DNA from: Chlamydiota bacterium
Lineage (GTDB): Bacteria; Auribacterota; UBA3054; B51-G9
Direction of reading: 5' to 3'
Assembly: GCA_003648225.1 (NCBI GenBank)
Contig: QMOL01000009.1
Span: 1-24,716 of the forward strand
Length of the DNA stretch: 24,716 nucleotides
In this document: positions 17,323-23,854 of the stretch, in pieces
How the letters are laid out: each line of letters opens with the position of its first letter
Position numbering within the stretch: the first letter of the stretch is position 1
The notes under the pieces: model-generated
The model's database searches: none
Seen by the model: only the letters and a program-made list of their open reading frames with translations
Told to the model about the DNA's origin: nothing
Made by a program: the position numbers and the translations under genes

Positions 17323-19915
17323 ATTTTTCTGATACTTTTCTCACTAAGTTTTGCATTAGCGGATATGGTTTATCAAATTTATTAACAGGTCTAATTTTTT
17401 TATGTTTGATAGTGATTATTTTATCATGAAGTATTTCATCAACGGATAAATACGTTTTAAAATCAATATTTTTAACAGGAATATTTTTCATATCAAAAGC
17501 TATGACAATACTATTACTCCCCTTTCCGCATGGAATTGTAATAAGTTCCCAACCGACTCCCTTATTAGCCGACATACCAACAGACTTTTTGTTAATCATA
17601 CTATTTTTAATTTTAAGAATTTTATCGAGCAATAATTTAACTTTCACCTTTTTCGATTTTGGTACAGAAACATTGCATTTAAAAACCCCATTAGATAAAA
17701 ATGTAATCCCTGAGATTTTGGTTTTTGAATTAGCAGGAACACCATTATCAATCAACGTAATTTGTTGATTATAGTCATCAATTATTGTTGATTGAATTCC
17801 ATCGCCTGAAATATTTCCTATCGTAACAGGTGAAATCACATTAAAGGTTGTTGTTCCACCACCTGAATAAGAAATTTTATATTTTGTTTCTGTGTTGCCA
17901 CTTTCAATAAGCTCAGAACGAACATTAATCGGAGCCGGTAGTTTTAGATTCTTAATTGGATAAGTTTCCGCCTGCCAAACACATTCACCCGGAAAAGAAA
18001 TTTTTGTATTTTTTTCCGGTATAATAAATTTATGATAAGGATAAACAATTTCACAGATACCGTTGGTGATGATAAGTTGTGAAGCTATCACATTAATATT
18101 AGTCAACTGCGGATTTCTAACGCTAACATATCTATGGTTGTTTTTTTCTCCTGTGTAGCCAAAGAGTTCCATTTTTATAGGATTGCCAAGAAAAAAGTGT
18201 GAACTTACCATACAATTATCAAGAGATTTCGCCCATCGCAGCGCCCGAGCCATAATTTCCCATCTTTTTTTTGTTAGATTTGAAGGAGTGATATAAAGTT
18301 CACGCATTAAAGTACCACGCCCGAAATAATTCATAACATAATTTGCCCATCCTTCATTCGTCTCATATTTCACGGGATAAGCTACATGAGTACCGTCAAC
18401 GATACCGTGAGTCATCAAAGCTGACAGCGGGAATATTTCACCTTTTTCGACCACGATTTTGTAGAGAGCGTCATCGCGATAATTCATTTCAAAATCACTG
18501 CCATAAGTAGCCGGTATTTTTTTATTGTACGCGTGATCACCGCCCCCCATCCAGATCGTATCGATGTAAGGAAGCCACCATGGACTGGGCCAGATACCTG
18601 TAGTAATAGCAAGAAAAATATTTGGATTTATTTTTGTTTCCATTTTCAATACAGAAATTAAAGCATCAACATTTGCTTCCGTGCTTTGTTCCATAGTAGG
18701 AAAATGCCCATGCACATTATGTCCGCAACCGAAATAATTAAAATCGTGTTTAAAATAGCTGATTTTACCTTCTTTAATTATTTTTTTAAGTTGATTACGC
18801 AACCGTTTATTATATTTCTCGTCAGACATACAGTAAAACCTTTTATGAGCCGGTTGAATTCCCTGTTTAACTCCCCAGGAAGTATCCAAACTATGCCCGC
18901 TAATCGGCAACCACAATCCAAGTTTCATATTTTGACTATTAATTGCTTCGTACAAACCTAAAAATCCATTAGGGAGTTTCTTTTTATCAGCTGCCCAAAT
19001 TGAGCGAGGGTTAAACCATCCGTCATCAACGGCAAAAACATCGAGTGAAGTATCATAAGGAGCCAAAGCATTTTTTATTTCTTTTGCTGACTTAGTCATA
19101 TTTTTTTCTGTAAGATTATCCGCTCTTAAATCACACCAGGTATTATAAAGAGATAATGAACGAGGTGGACGACGAATTGAGTTAACATAATCATCCATAA
19201 TTTTTCTAACCGGAATATTTTCGCCGCCGCCAACGACCATGCTCTGTAAAGCTAAAGGTTTAGAATTAAAACGATAGCCAGGAAACTGTTTTAAAATAAC
19301 TTTACCGTTTTCGTAAAAATTTCTTGACCAGGGATGTTCAAGTCCGACAAACCATTTATCGTCCAAAAATAATGGCTGACCCTTCCCACCGAGTTTCGGT
19401 TTAGCAGAAACATTCCATTGGACATGATAAGCTGCCTGATCAGTTGCAAGAGTGACATTTGGGTCACAAGATTGTAATTCAATTTTTCTTCTAATCCACG
19501 GTTCATTTCTCTTCGTGGAAAAAATCAAATACACATTACATTTCATTGTTGGTTGATAAAAAACAAATTTCCATGTTTGCCATCCACGAATGAGTCTAAC
19601 CGACCGACACAGTTCCGGGGTAACTGTAATAGCATCTTTTATAATATAAGAATGGTTTTGCCAGCCGATAGTATTTGCATGTCCAACTCTAAAAATAAAA
19701 TCTTCGCTATTATCCTTAATTTTTAATTTTTCACCGGTGATTTTATTTTCGATGAATTTAGTTTTAATAATTCCGTTACTAATAGATAAATGCCAAGCGA
19801 GCTTATTGTTTGAAACGATATAATTTCCGTCAGTAAGAGGAACGTATCTCCACCAGAGCAATGCCAAAGCAGCAATAATAAAACATGCAATAGTAATTAA
19901 GATAAATTTTTTCAT
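17312..19915 (-). CDS. Glycoside hydrolase, clan GH-D-like (GH36/GH27-type alpha-galactosidase superfamily)
   Basis: The 867-residue product starts with a hydrophobic helix (4-22) that is a signal peptide or anchor. An N-terminal beta-sandwich (about 30-250) is followed by a TIM barrel with YNTWCDLRADN, VFAVDDGWF (D297, D298), KLGLWL and SYFKHDFNYF. D391 in KHDFN is in the position of the GH36 catalytic nucleophile, and D460 in GGGDHAY is a candidate acid/base. A C-terminal region of beta strands follows (about 640-867). Clan members retain alpha-galactosidase or related activities; the exact substrate is unknown. The gene overlaps the carbohydrate-binding gene by 11 bases and is preceded by a CCTGACCCC repeat 46 bp upstream of the start. 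Confidence 0.72.
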   Translation of the reverse strand: MKKFILITIACFIIAALALLWWRYVPLTDGNYIVSNNKLAWHLSISNGIIKTKFIENKITGEKLKIKDNSEDFIFRVGHANTIGWQNHSYIIKDAITVTPELCRSVRLIRGWQTWKFVFYQPTMKCNVYLIFSTKRNEPWIRRKIELQSCDPNVTLATDQAAYHVQWNVSAKPKLGGKGQPLFLDDKWFVGLEHPWSRNFYENGKVILKQFPGYRFNSKPLALQSMVVGGGENIPVRKIMDDYVNSIRRPPRSLSLYNTWCDLRADNLTEKNMTKSAKEIKNALAPYDTSLDVFAVDDGWFNPRSIWAADKKKLPNGFLGLYEAINSQNMKLGLWLPISGHSLDTSWGVKQGIQPAHKRFYCMSDEKYNKRLRNQLKKIIKEGKISYFKHDFNYFGCGHNVHGHFPTMEQSTEANVDALISVLKMETKINPNIFLAITTGIWPSPWWLPYIDTIWMGGGDHAYNKKIPATYGSDFEMNYRDDALYKIVVEKGEIFPLSALMTHGIVDGTHVAYPVKYETNEGWANYVMNYFGRGTLMRELYITPSNLTKKRWEIMARALRWAKSLDNCMVSSHFFLGNPIKMELFGYTGEKNNHRYVSVRNPQLTNINVIASQLIITNGICEIVYPYHKFIIPEKNTKISFPGECVWQAETYPIKNLKLPAPINVRSELIESGNTETKYKISYSGGGTTTFNVISPVTIGNISGDGIQSTIIDDYNQQITLIDNGVPANSKTKISGITFLSNGVFKCNVSVPKSKKVKVKLLLDKILKIKNSMINKKSVGMSANKGVGWELITIPCGKGSNSIVIAFDMKNIPVKNIDFKTYLSVDEILHDKIITIKHKKIRPVNKFDKPYPLMQNLVRKVSEKYEN

Positions 19916-19960
19916 ATTTTTATTGTATTTTAGAGCAGGTAAATTTCATTTCAGGAATCA

Positions 19961-19995
19961 GGAGTGAGATGAGTGAGTTCCTGACCCCATGTTTC
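19961..19995. repeat. CCTGACCCC dispersed repeat, copy upstream of the glycosidase
   Basis: GGAGTGAGATGAGTGAG, then TTCCTGACCCCATGTTTC. It shares its GTGAG-rich left side and the ATGTTTC right side with the copies at 22386 and 23635, but lacks their hairpin insert. Confidence 0.85.
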
Positions 19996-20046
19996 TTTCT
20001 ATTGGCTTAATAAATATTCAATATTCAACAAGAAATAATCAATGTT

Positions 20047-20201
20047 CAAGTAAAGAACAATAATCTCGCAACTCGTAACTTACCAAGAACAAAGTCCAAA
20101 GTTCCAAGTACTACCGGTTAGTTCCCCAACCTTTCCAAGGAGATGTTGGTGAATTCGCCGGTGCTTGCTACTCCCCCATACCCCATGTGGATATAAACAG
20201 T
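20047..20201. repeat. 155-bp direct repeat, copy 1
   Basis: It matches 23700-23854 at 154 of 155 bases (difference in TTGGTG versus TTTGTG). The repeat covers about 70 bp of non-coding DNA and the last 84 bp of the carbohydrate-binding tail. The two copies are 3653 bp apart and enclose both toxin-antitoxin modules. Confidence 0.95.
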
Positions 20202-20429
20202 TGCAATACCGGAAACCTGATTAGTGAAGATGAGTTCTTTTTTCCACCAATGATTGTATTCCGACATCCAGACGATTTGTTTTTCTTTTTGCGGAGGGAG
20301 CCAGATTGCAATTCGTCTACTGAAGTTTTTTAATTTGTCATTTCCAAGTGAACGAGCGATTCCACTCAATCTATAGACAGCATTAGAATTCATTCTAACG
20401 ATCTGCTGAATTCCGACCATTTTTTTCAT
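20118..20429 (-). pseudogene. Headless carbohydrate-binding-like tail, copy A
   Basis: From ATG 20429 the frame reads MKKMVGIQQIVR and continues to EFTNISLERLGN, collinear with residues 121-222 of the intact protein at 16654-17322. Everything before MKK (signal, linker and the first beta strands) is absent; the similarity stops at the ATG codon, 13 bp beyond the stop of the AbiEii-type toxin gene. There is no Shine-Dalgarno and no export signal, so a half-domain made here would probably be inert. It is best read as a fragment. Confidence 0.78.
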
Positions 20430-20442
20430 ATACAAATAAAAG

Positions 20443-21246
20443 TCATAAATTAGATTTTATTAAAGTTGTTAGATATTTTTCTGATACAAAGCGGAGTTCA
20501 TTTTTATCAATCAAAAAGGATTCCAATTCCTTTGCGACAATTTTAAAGTTTGTTTCATTCAACTTTTTAATAAGGCGATTTTGTAAATCGGTTTTTGTTA
20601 CAGCATTGTCAACAAATTGCGTTTGTGAAATAGCATTATTCAGCAATTCATAATTTGGCGATATTTTCTTTGATAAAAACCATAACAAATCGTAATAATC
20701 TCTTCCTTTAGTATATTTTCTAAACAACAAAGCGTGTAATTTACCTGCAAATAATGAAGGTAAATCATAAGTATTGATTCCAATAATAAAATCATTGTTA
20801 ATTAAAGCTAATTCGCAATTATATCCCAATGGTGGTTTTTGATCCACCTCCAATTTGATTGATAATTTCTGTTTGGGATGAATTGCCAAGTTAGTATCTG
20901 ACAGTAAATTATTAAACTTTACAAATCCGGCAGCGACATTTTTATCCTTTTTTGACACGCATTCAACATTTAAATTATAATTCACAAGTTCATTATGAAT
21001 TTGTGTCATTAAATTATTAAAATCGAATTTTTTTTTGTGCATTAATGAAAAGTCTAAATCTTCAGAGAAGCGTTCTAACCCGTGTATCAAACGCAATGCG
21101 GTTCCGCCAACAAATGCAAGTTGAGCAAAGTATTTTTTTTCATCTATGATTTTTAGTATTAGCAATTGCAAATATTCGCGCAAGAACTGCCGTTTGAATT
21201 TTGAATCACCATTTAATTTTTTTATTTTATTTTTAATAAATTCCAT
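20443..21246 (-). CDS. AbiEii/AbiGii-family nucleotidyltransferase toxin
   Basis: The 267-residue protein has the four AbiEii motifs: GGTALRLIHGLERFSEDLDF (47-66; D63 and D65 should bind metal), a KLEVD strand (131-135) and KGRDYYDLLWF (180-190). AbiEii toxins are NTP transferases; relatives such as MenT add pyrimidines to tRNA and stop growth, which also blocks phage. I chose ATG 21246 because AAGGA (21256-21252) precedes it by 5 bases and it overlaps the antitoxin stop by 14 bases, the usual coupling. An ATG at 21270 would add 8 residues. It is the downstream gene of a type IV-like AbiE pair. It is directly followed by a headless carbohydrate-binding tail. Confidence 0.92.
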   Translation of the reverse strand: MEFIKNKIKKLNGDSKFKRQFLREYLQLLILKIIDEKKYFAQLAFVGGTALRLIHGLERFSEDLDFSLMHKKKFDFNNLMTQIHNELVNYNLNVECVSKKDKNVAAGFVKFNNLLSDTNLAIHPKQKLSIKLEVDQKPPLGYNCELALINNDFIIGINTYDLPSLFAGKLHALLFRKYTKGRDYYDLLWFLSKKISPNYELLNNAISQTQFVDNAVTKTDLQNRLIKKLNETNFKIVAKELESFLIDKNELRFVSEKYLTTLIKSNL

Positions 21247-21877
21247 GATATTCCTTGCAATAGCCAACAAATAAATTTGTAATAGATTTTACACGATTAT
21301 TATTAAATTTTTCAGCAATGCTGATTATCTTTTTCAAATCCATCATTTCGACATTTTGGAATCTATATGACAGATCGAAAATATCAATATTTTTTACATC
21401 GATATTTTTCATTCTGTAATAAAAAAAATCAATCATTGCCCTTTCGGGCGAAGCGATAAAAAAAGTGTTATCAAATTCGTCTTTAACAGTAATAAAATCA
21501 TCAAATAAATTTTTAATGATACTATAATAACGAAAAACCCCATATTTATTAGAAAAATCCGCAGTCTTTTTTGTTGTTACTGCTGTAATATCAACTACAC
21601 TTTCGGGAATAATTCCATAAAAATCGAGTGCAGTTTCGAGACTAATATAAGAGGGAGAATATAAAATATTTGATAATAAGTATATAGAAAAAGACGCCCT
21701 ACCCTCAGTGTCATTGAGGGTATATACCCCTCTTTTCAAAGGAACAACATATCCTTTTTTAATCCAACCGGTAACTTGATTTCGAATAACATTAGGATTA
21801 TTTGAAATTTGTTCAAAGATACTGCTTCTAAAAAAAGGATATTTTCGAAATAATTCTTTAAACTTGCGATAATTCAT
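21233..21877 (-). CDS. AbiEi-like winged-helix antitoxin
   Basis: The 214-residue protein begins with an N-terminal winged-helix segment (FRSSIFEQISNNPNVIRNQV, then GWIKKGYVVPLKRGVYTLND) and continues with the AbiEi-type middle domain (YISLETALDFYGIIPESV, ERAMIDFFYY). AbiEi proteins repress their own promoter and counter AbiEii without binding it. The gene overlaps the toxin gene by 14 bases. Its promoter and paired CAACTGT sites lie at 21916-21954. GTGGAAAT just before the ATG gives at best a weak Shine-Dalgarno. Confidence 0.9.
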   Translation of the reverse strand: MNYRKFKELFRKYPFFRSSIFEQISNNPNVIRNQVTGWIKKGYVVPLKRGVYTLNDTEGRASFSIYLLSNILYSPSYISLETALDFYGIIPESVVDITAVTTKKTADFSNKYGVFRYYSIIKNLFDDFITVKDEFDNTFFIASPERAMIDFFYYRMKNIDVKNIDIFDLSYRFQNVEMMDLKKIISIAEKFNNNRVKSITNLFVGYCKEYHGIY

Positions 21878-21915
21878 TTATTTCCACATATCACATTATT
21901 TTGTTATTAACAGAA

Positions 21916-21944
21916 ATATTATCACAACTGTTGAAAAATGTCAA
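21916..21944 (-). promoter_or_regulatory. Sigma-70-like promoter of the AbiE pair
   Basis: A perfect TTGACA (21944-21939) is followed after 17 bases by TAATAT (21921-21916) on the minus strand. The start codon lies about 40 bases further on. This is the strongest -35 box in the window. Confidence 0.75.
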
Positions 21945-21954
21945 GCCAACTGTG
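21925..21954. promoter_or_regulatory. Paired operator-like sites at the AbiE promoter
   Basis: CAACTGT occurs at 21925-21931 and 21947-21953, 22 bases apart, or about two helical turns, on either side of the -35 box. The first copy lies inside the 9-base palindrome CAACTGTTG. AbiEi antitoxins are known to bind repeated sites in their promoters cooperatively, so these are natural candidates. Confidence 0.5.
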
Positions 21955-22001
21955 AAAATTAATTATCAATTGACCAATTGTCGGGGTCGGCTCTGTTTGT
22001 G

Positions 22002-22021
22002 AGTAGATATTATTATCTACT
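22002..22021. repeat. AT-rich inverted repeat at the end of tail copy C
   Basis: AGTAGATA and TATCTACT form a perfect 8-bp stem with loop TTAT. It overlaps the stop codon of tail copy C. A T run follows only on the plus strand, where no gene ends, so a terminator role is doubtful. Confidence 0.4.
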
Positions 22022-22340
22022 GTAATTTTTCGAGGCGGATGTTTGTGAATTCGCCGGTTGACGCCACTCCCCCGTAACCCATGTGAACATAAACTGTTGC
22101 CATTCCGGTAACTTGATTGGTGAAAATTAGTTCTTTTTTCCACCAATGATTGTATTCCGACATCCAAACAATCTGTTTTTCTTTTTGTGGTGGAAGGAAA
22201 AAGCCAATTCGACCGCCGAAGATAATTTTATTGTTCTTGGCTGCTGTTGATCGTGCGATACCACTCAATTTATAAACTACATTTGAGACCACACGAACTC
22301 TTTGCTGAATGCCGACCAGTTTTTTCATTGGGTTTTCGAT
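22017..22340 (-). pseudogene. Headless carbohydrate-binding-like tail, copy C
   Basis: Similarity to the intact tail begins with IENPMKKLVGIQQ and ends with EFTNIRLEKLQ; an ATG at 22328 gives a 103-residue frame. The first part of the domain is missing; upstream the sequence changes abruptly to a GAAAGAAAG-type stretch and then to a CCTGACCCC repeat. It lacks a signal peptide and has no Shine-Dalgarno. Compared with copy A, it keeps four more codons at its front and has diverged in sequence (ARSTAAKNNKIIFGGRIGFFLP), making it closer to the copy at 23771 in that stretch. Confidence 0.75.
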
Positions 22341-22385
22341 TTTTTCTTTCTTTCTTCACCCCTTCTTTCGCTTCTGTCAAATTCA

Positions 22386-22443
22386 GGAGTAAGATGAGTG
22401 AGTTCTCCGATGAATCGGGATTGCGAACCTGACCCCATGTTTC
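22386..22443. repeat. CCTGACCCC dispersed repeat with hairpin insert, copy upstream of tail C
   Basis: GTGAGTTC is separated from CCTGACCCCATGTTTC by a nested inverted repeat: outer GTTC/GAAC (22402-22405, 22425-22428) and inner CCGAT/ATCGG (22407-22411, 22414-22418). The copies at 16614 and 19961 lack this insert. The right side abuts the DegT-type gene fragment. Confidence 0.85.
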
Positions 22444-22445
22444 GC

Positions 22446-22556
22446 TTGAGCGACATTTTCACCCATTGATATCCATTTTGAGTGCAGGGTATTAATAACT
22501 GCGTTTTCTTCAGCGGTATCATAATTCAAATCGAATAATGGGATTTTAAAGGACAT
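22446..22556 (-). pseudogene. N-terminal fragment of a DegT/DnrJ/EryC1/StrS aminotransferase
   Basis: From ATG 22556 the frame reads MSFKIPLFDLNYDT, then NAVINTLHSKWISMGENVAQ, which is the characteristic beginning of PLP-dependent sugar aminotransferases of the DegT/DnrJ family (IPLxD, then SxWISMG). After about 37 residues it passes straight into the CCTGACCCC repeat; the frame then runs about 20 meaningless codons to a stop at 22383. The remaining 330 or so residues of the enzyme, including the PLP lysine, are gone. It starts only 5 bp after the toxin stop, so it may once have been the next gene in that operon. Confidence 0.72.
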
Positions 22557-22561
22557 AATTT

Positions 22562-23278
22562 TTAATCAATTTTAATTACTTTTGCATTTTCAATCTTGAT
22601 ATTAGTATTACAAATAGAATTATCAGAACCGGTAATAAAATCATCCGCAATTTGCTTAATGTGTTTAGAAAAAATCGCACAATCCGGTTTTCGAATAAAC
22701 CAATCAACTTTATCAAAAAGAGAAATAGGAAAACTGTTAATTCTTTTCTCGACATCAATTTCGTTAATAATATTTTTTTCTTTTGTTTCAAAGAAAACTG
22801 TTCTCCAATTAAATTTATAATTTAAAGATAAGTACACAATATCAAAAATGTCTTTTGGTTCATCCCTATTTACAATTGTAGAAATTTTGTTTGATAAAAT
22901 ATTAAGAGGGGTATCAATTTTGCCAAAATAAATATTGTTTGTCTGGCCTGAACGATATTTTATATCATTAACAAATTCAATTTTTAGAGTAGTATTGTTT
23001 TGGTTAATATAAAAGCGTGCAAAACTTTCATAATTCAAAGTCATTTTTTTATCAACGATAAATTTGTCTTCCAATTTTCTTGCAAGGAAATTGATATATT
23101 CATTAAATTTTTGGTCTTGATTTACAAAAAAATCAAGATCTTCGCTATAACGATGATTTAAATAAAACCGTCCGAGAGCAGTCCCGCCAGTTAAATAAAA
23201 AGGCAAATTTAATTCATTCCAAAAATCAAGGAATTTATTTTGGAGTAGGTATAATTTCTTGTAATCTATTTTTGACAT
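22562..23278 (-). CDS. AbiEii-like nucleotidyltransferase (second toxin)
   Basis: The 238-residue protein has the nucleotidyltransferase core LTGGTALGRFYLNHRYSEDL (29-48), with D47 and D49 in SEDLDF as metal ligands, E101 in LKIEFVND as third acidic residue, and RDEPKDIFDIVYL (138-150) as the C-terminal motif of AbiEii-type enzymes. It is shorter than the AbiEii protein at 20443 and only similar in the motifs, so the two are not recent duplicates. It overlaps the preceding small gene by 44 bases. Growth inhibition by nucleotide transfer to RNA is inferred from the family. No good Shine-Dalgarno precedes ATG 23278, so the start is not certain. Confidence 0.85.
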   Translation of the reverse strand: MSKIDYKKLYLLQNKFLDFWNELNLPFYLTGGTALGRFYLNHRYSEDLDFFVNQDQKFNEYINFLARKLEDKFIVDKKMTLNYESFARFYINQNNTTLKIEFVNDIKYRSGQTNNIYFGKIDTPLNILSNKISTIVNRDEPKDIFDIVYLSLNYKFNWRTVFFETKEKNIINEIDVEKRINSFPISLFDKVDWFIRKPDCAIFSKHIKQIADDFITGSDNSICNTNIKIENAKVIKID

Positions 23279-23537
23279 ATTTATATTTATTTCTTAAGTC
23301 AGGCATTCTTAATTTATTAATAGTTTTATCAGTTAGTAATTTTTGAATTACATCTATTTCAAATATCTGTAAAATAATAAACCAAGGAAAGCTTTCAAGC
23401 ATTTTCCTGAAAAGGTTGTTAATATCGTAATGACCTGCAAATTTGGCTTCGCCTTTTATGAGTTTATCAACTTCTTCTGGAGAAATATTATAATCCCACA
23501 TCAATTGTCGATATATTTTTTCTTTATTTTTGTCCAT
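23235..23537 (-). CDS. Small partner of the second nucleotidyltransferase, probable antitoxin
   Basis: The 100-residue protein is soluble and mostly alpha-helical, with no winged-helix pattern that I recognise. It begins MDKNKEKIYRQLMWDYNISPEEV and has a GHYDINNLFRKMLESFPW core. Short proteins of this kind are often encoded immediately before AbiEii-like nucleotidyltransferases; from that context and the 44-base overlap I infer the antitoxin role. It is unrelated in sequence to the AbiEi protein at 21233. A possible promoter lies at 23605-23632. Confidence 0.65.
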   Translation of the reverse strand: MDKNKEKIYRQLMWDYNISPEEVDKLIKGEAKFAGHYDINNLFRKMLESFPWFIILQIFEIDVIQKLLTDKTINKLRMPDLRNKYKYVKNRLQEIIPTPK

Positions 23538-23604
23538 TATTAATATAAGTTCTTTTTTTTACTAACTAATCTGCTTAAATTCTTAAAGGTCTAGCCATGT
23601 TATT

Positions 23605-23632
23605 ATTGTAACAAAATTAAGAGAAAATGTAA
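23605..23632 (-). promoter_or_regulatory. Possible promoter of the second toxin-antitoxin pair
   Basis: TTACAT (23632-23627) and TACAAT (23610-23605) are 16 bases apart on the minus strand, about 70 bases before ATG 23537. Both are good but imperfect matches in AT-rich DNA. Confidence 0.4.
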
Positions 23633-23634
23633 AT

Positions 23635-23695
23635 GGAAGAGTGAGAAGAGTGAGTTCCCCGATGAATCGGGATTGTGAACCTGACCCCATGTTTC
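23635..23695. repeat. CCTGACCCC dispersed repeat with hairpin insert, copy upstream of the second toxin-antitoxin pair
   Basis: It has the same layout as 22386-22443, with a better hairpin: GTTC/GAAC (23654-23657, 23677-23680) around CCCGAT/ATCGGG (23658-23663, 23666-23671). It is followed by ATGTTTC and then, 5 bp later, by the second 155-bp direct repeat. Confidence 0.85.
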
Positions 23696-23699
23696 TCCC

Positions 23700-23854
23700 C
23701 AAGTAAAGAACAATAATCTCGCAACTCGTAACTTACCAAGAACAAAGTCCAAAGTTCCAAGTACTACCGGTTAGTTCCCCAACCTTTCCAAGGAGATGTT
23801 TGTGAATTCGCCGGTGCTTGCTACTCCCCCATACCCCATGTGGATATAAACAGT
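23700..23854. repeat. 155-bp direct repeat, copy 2
   Basis: It matches 20047-20201 with one substitution. It includes the last 84 bp of the carbohydrate-binding tail of the gene at 23771 and about 70 bp of downstream non-coding DNA. Confidence 0.95.

Noticed and set aside
22325..22522. A 65-codon minus-strand frame crossing the repeat, ending in a lysine-rich stretch
   Set aside because: It overlaps the DegT fragment and tail C in another frame and is low-complexity at its end, so it is a shadow frame.
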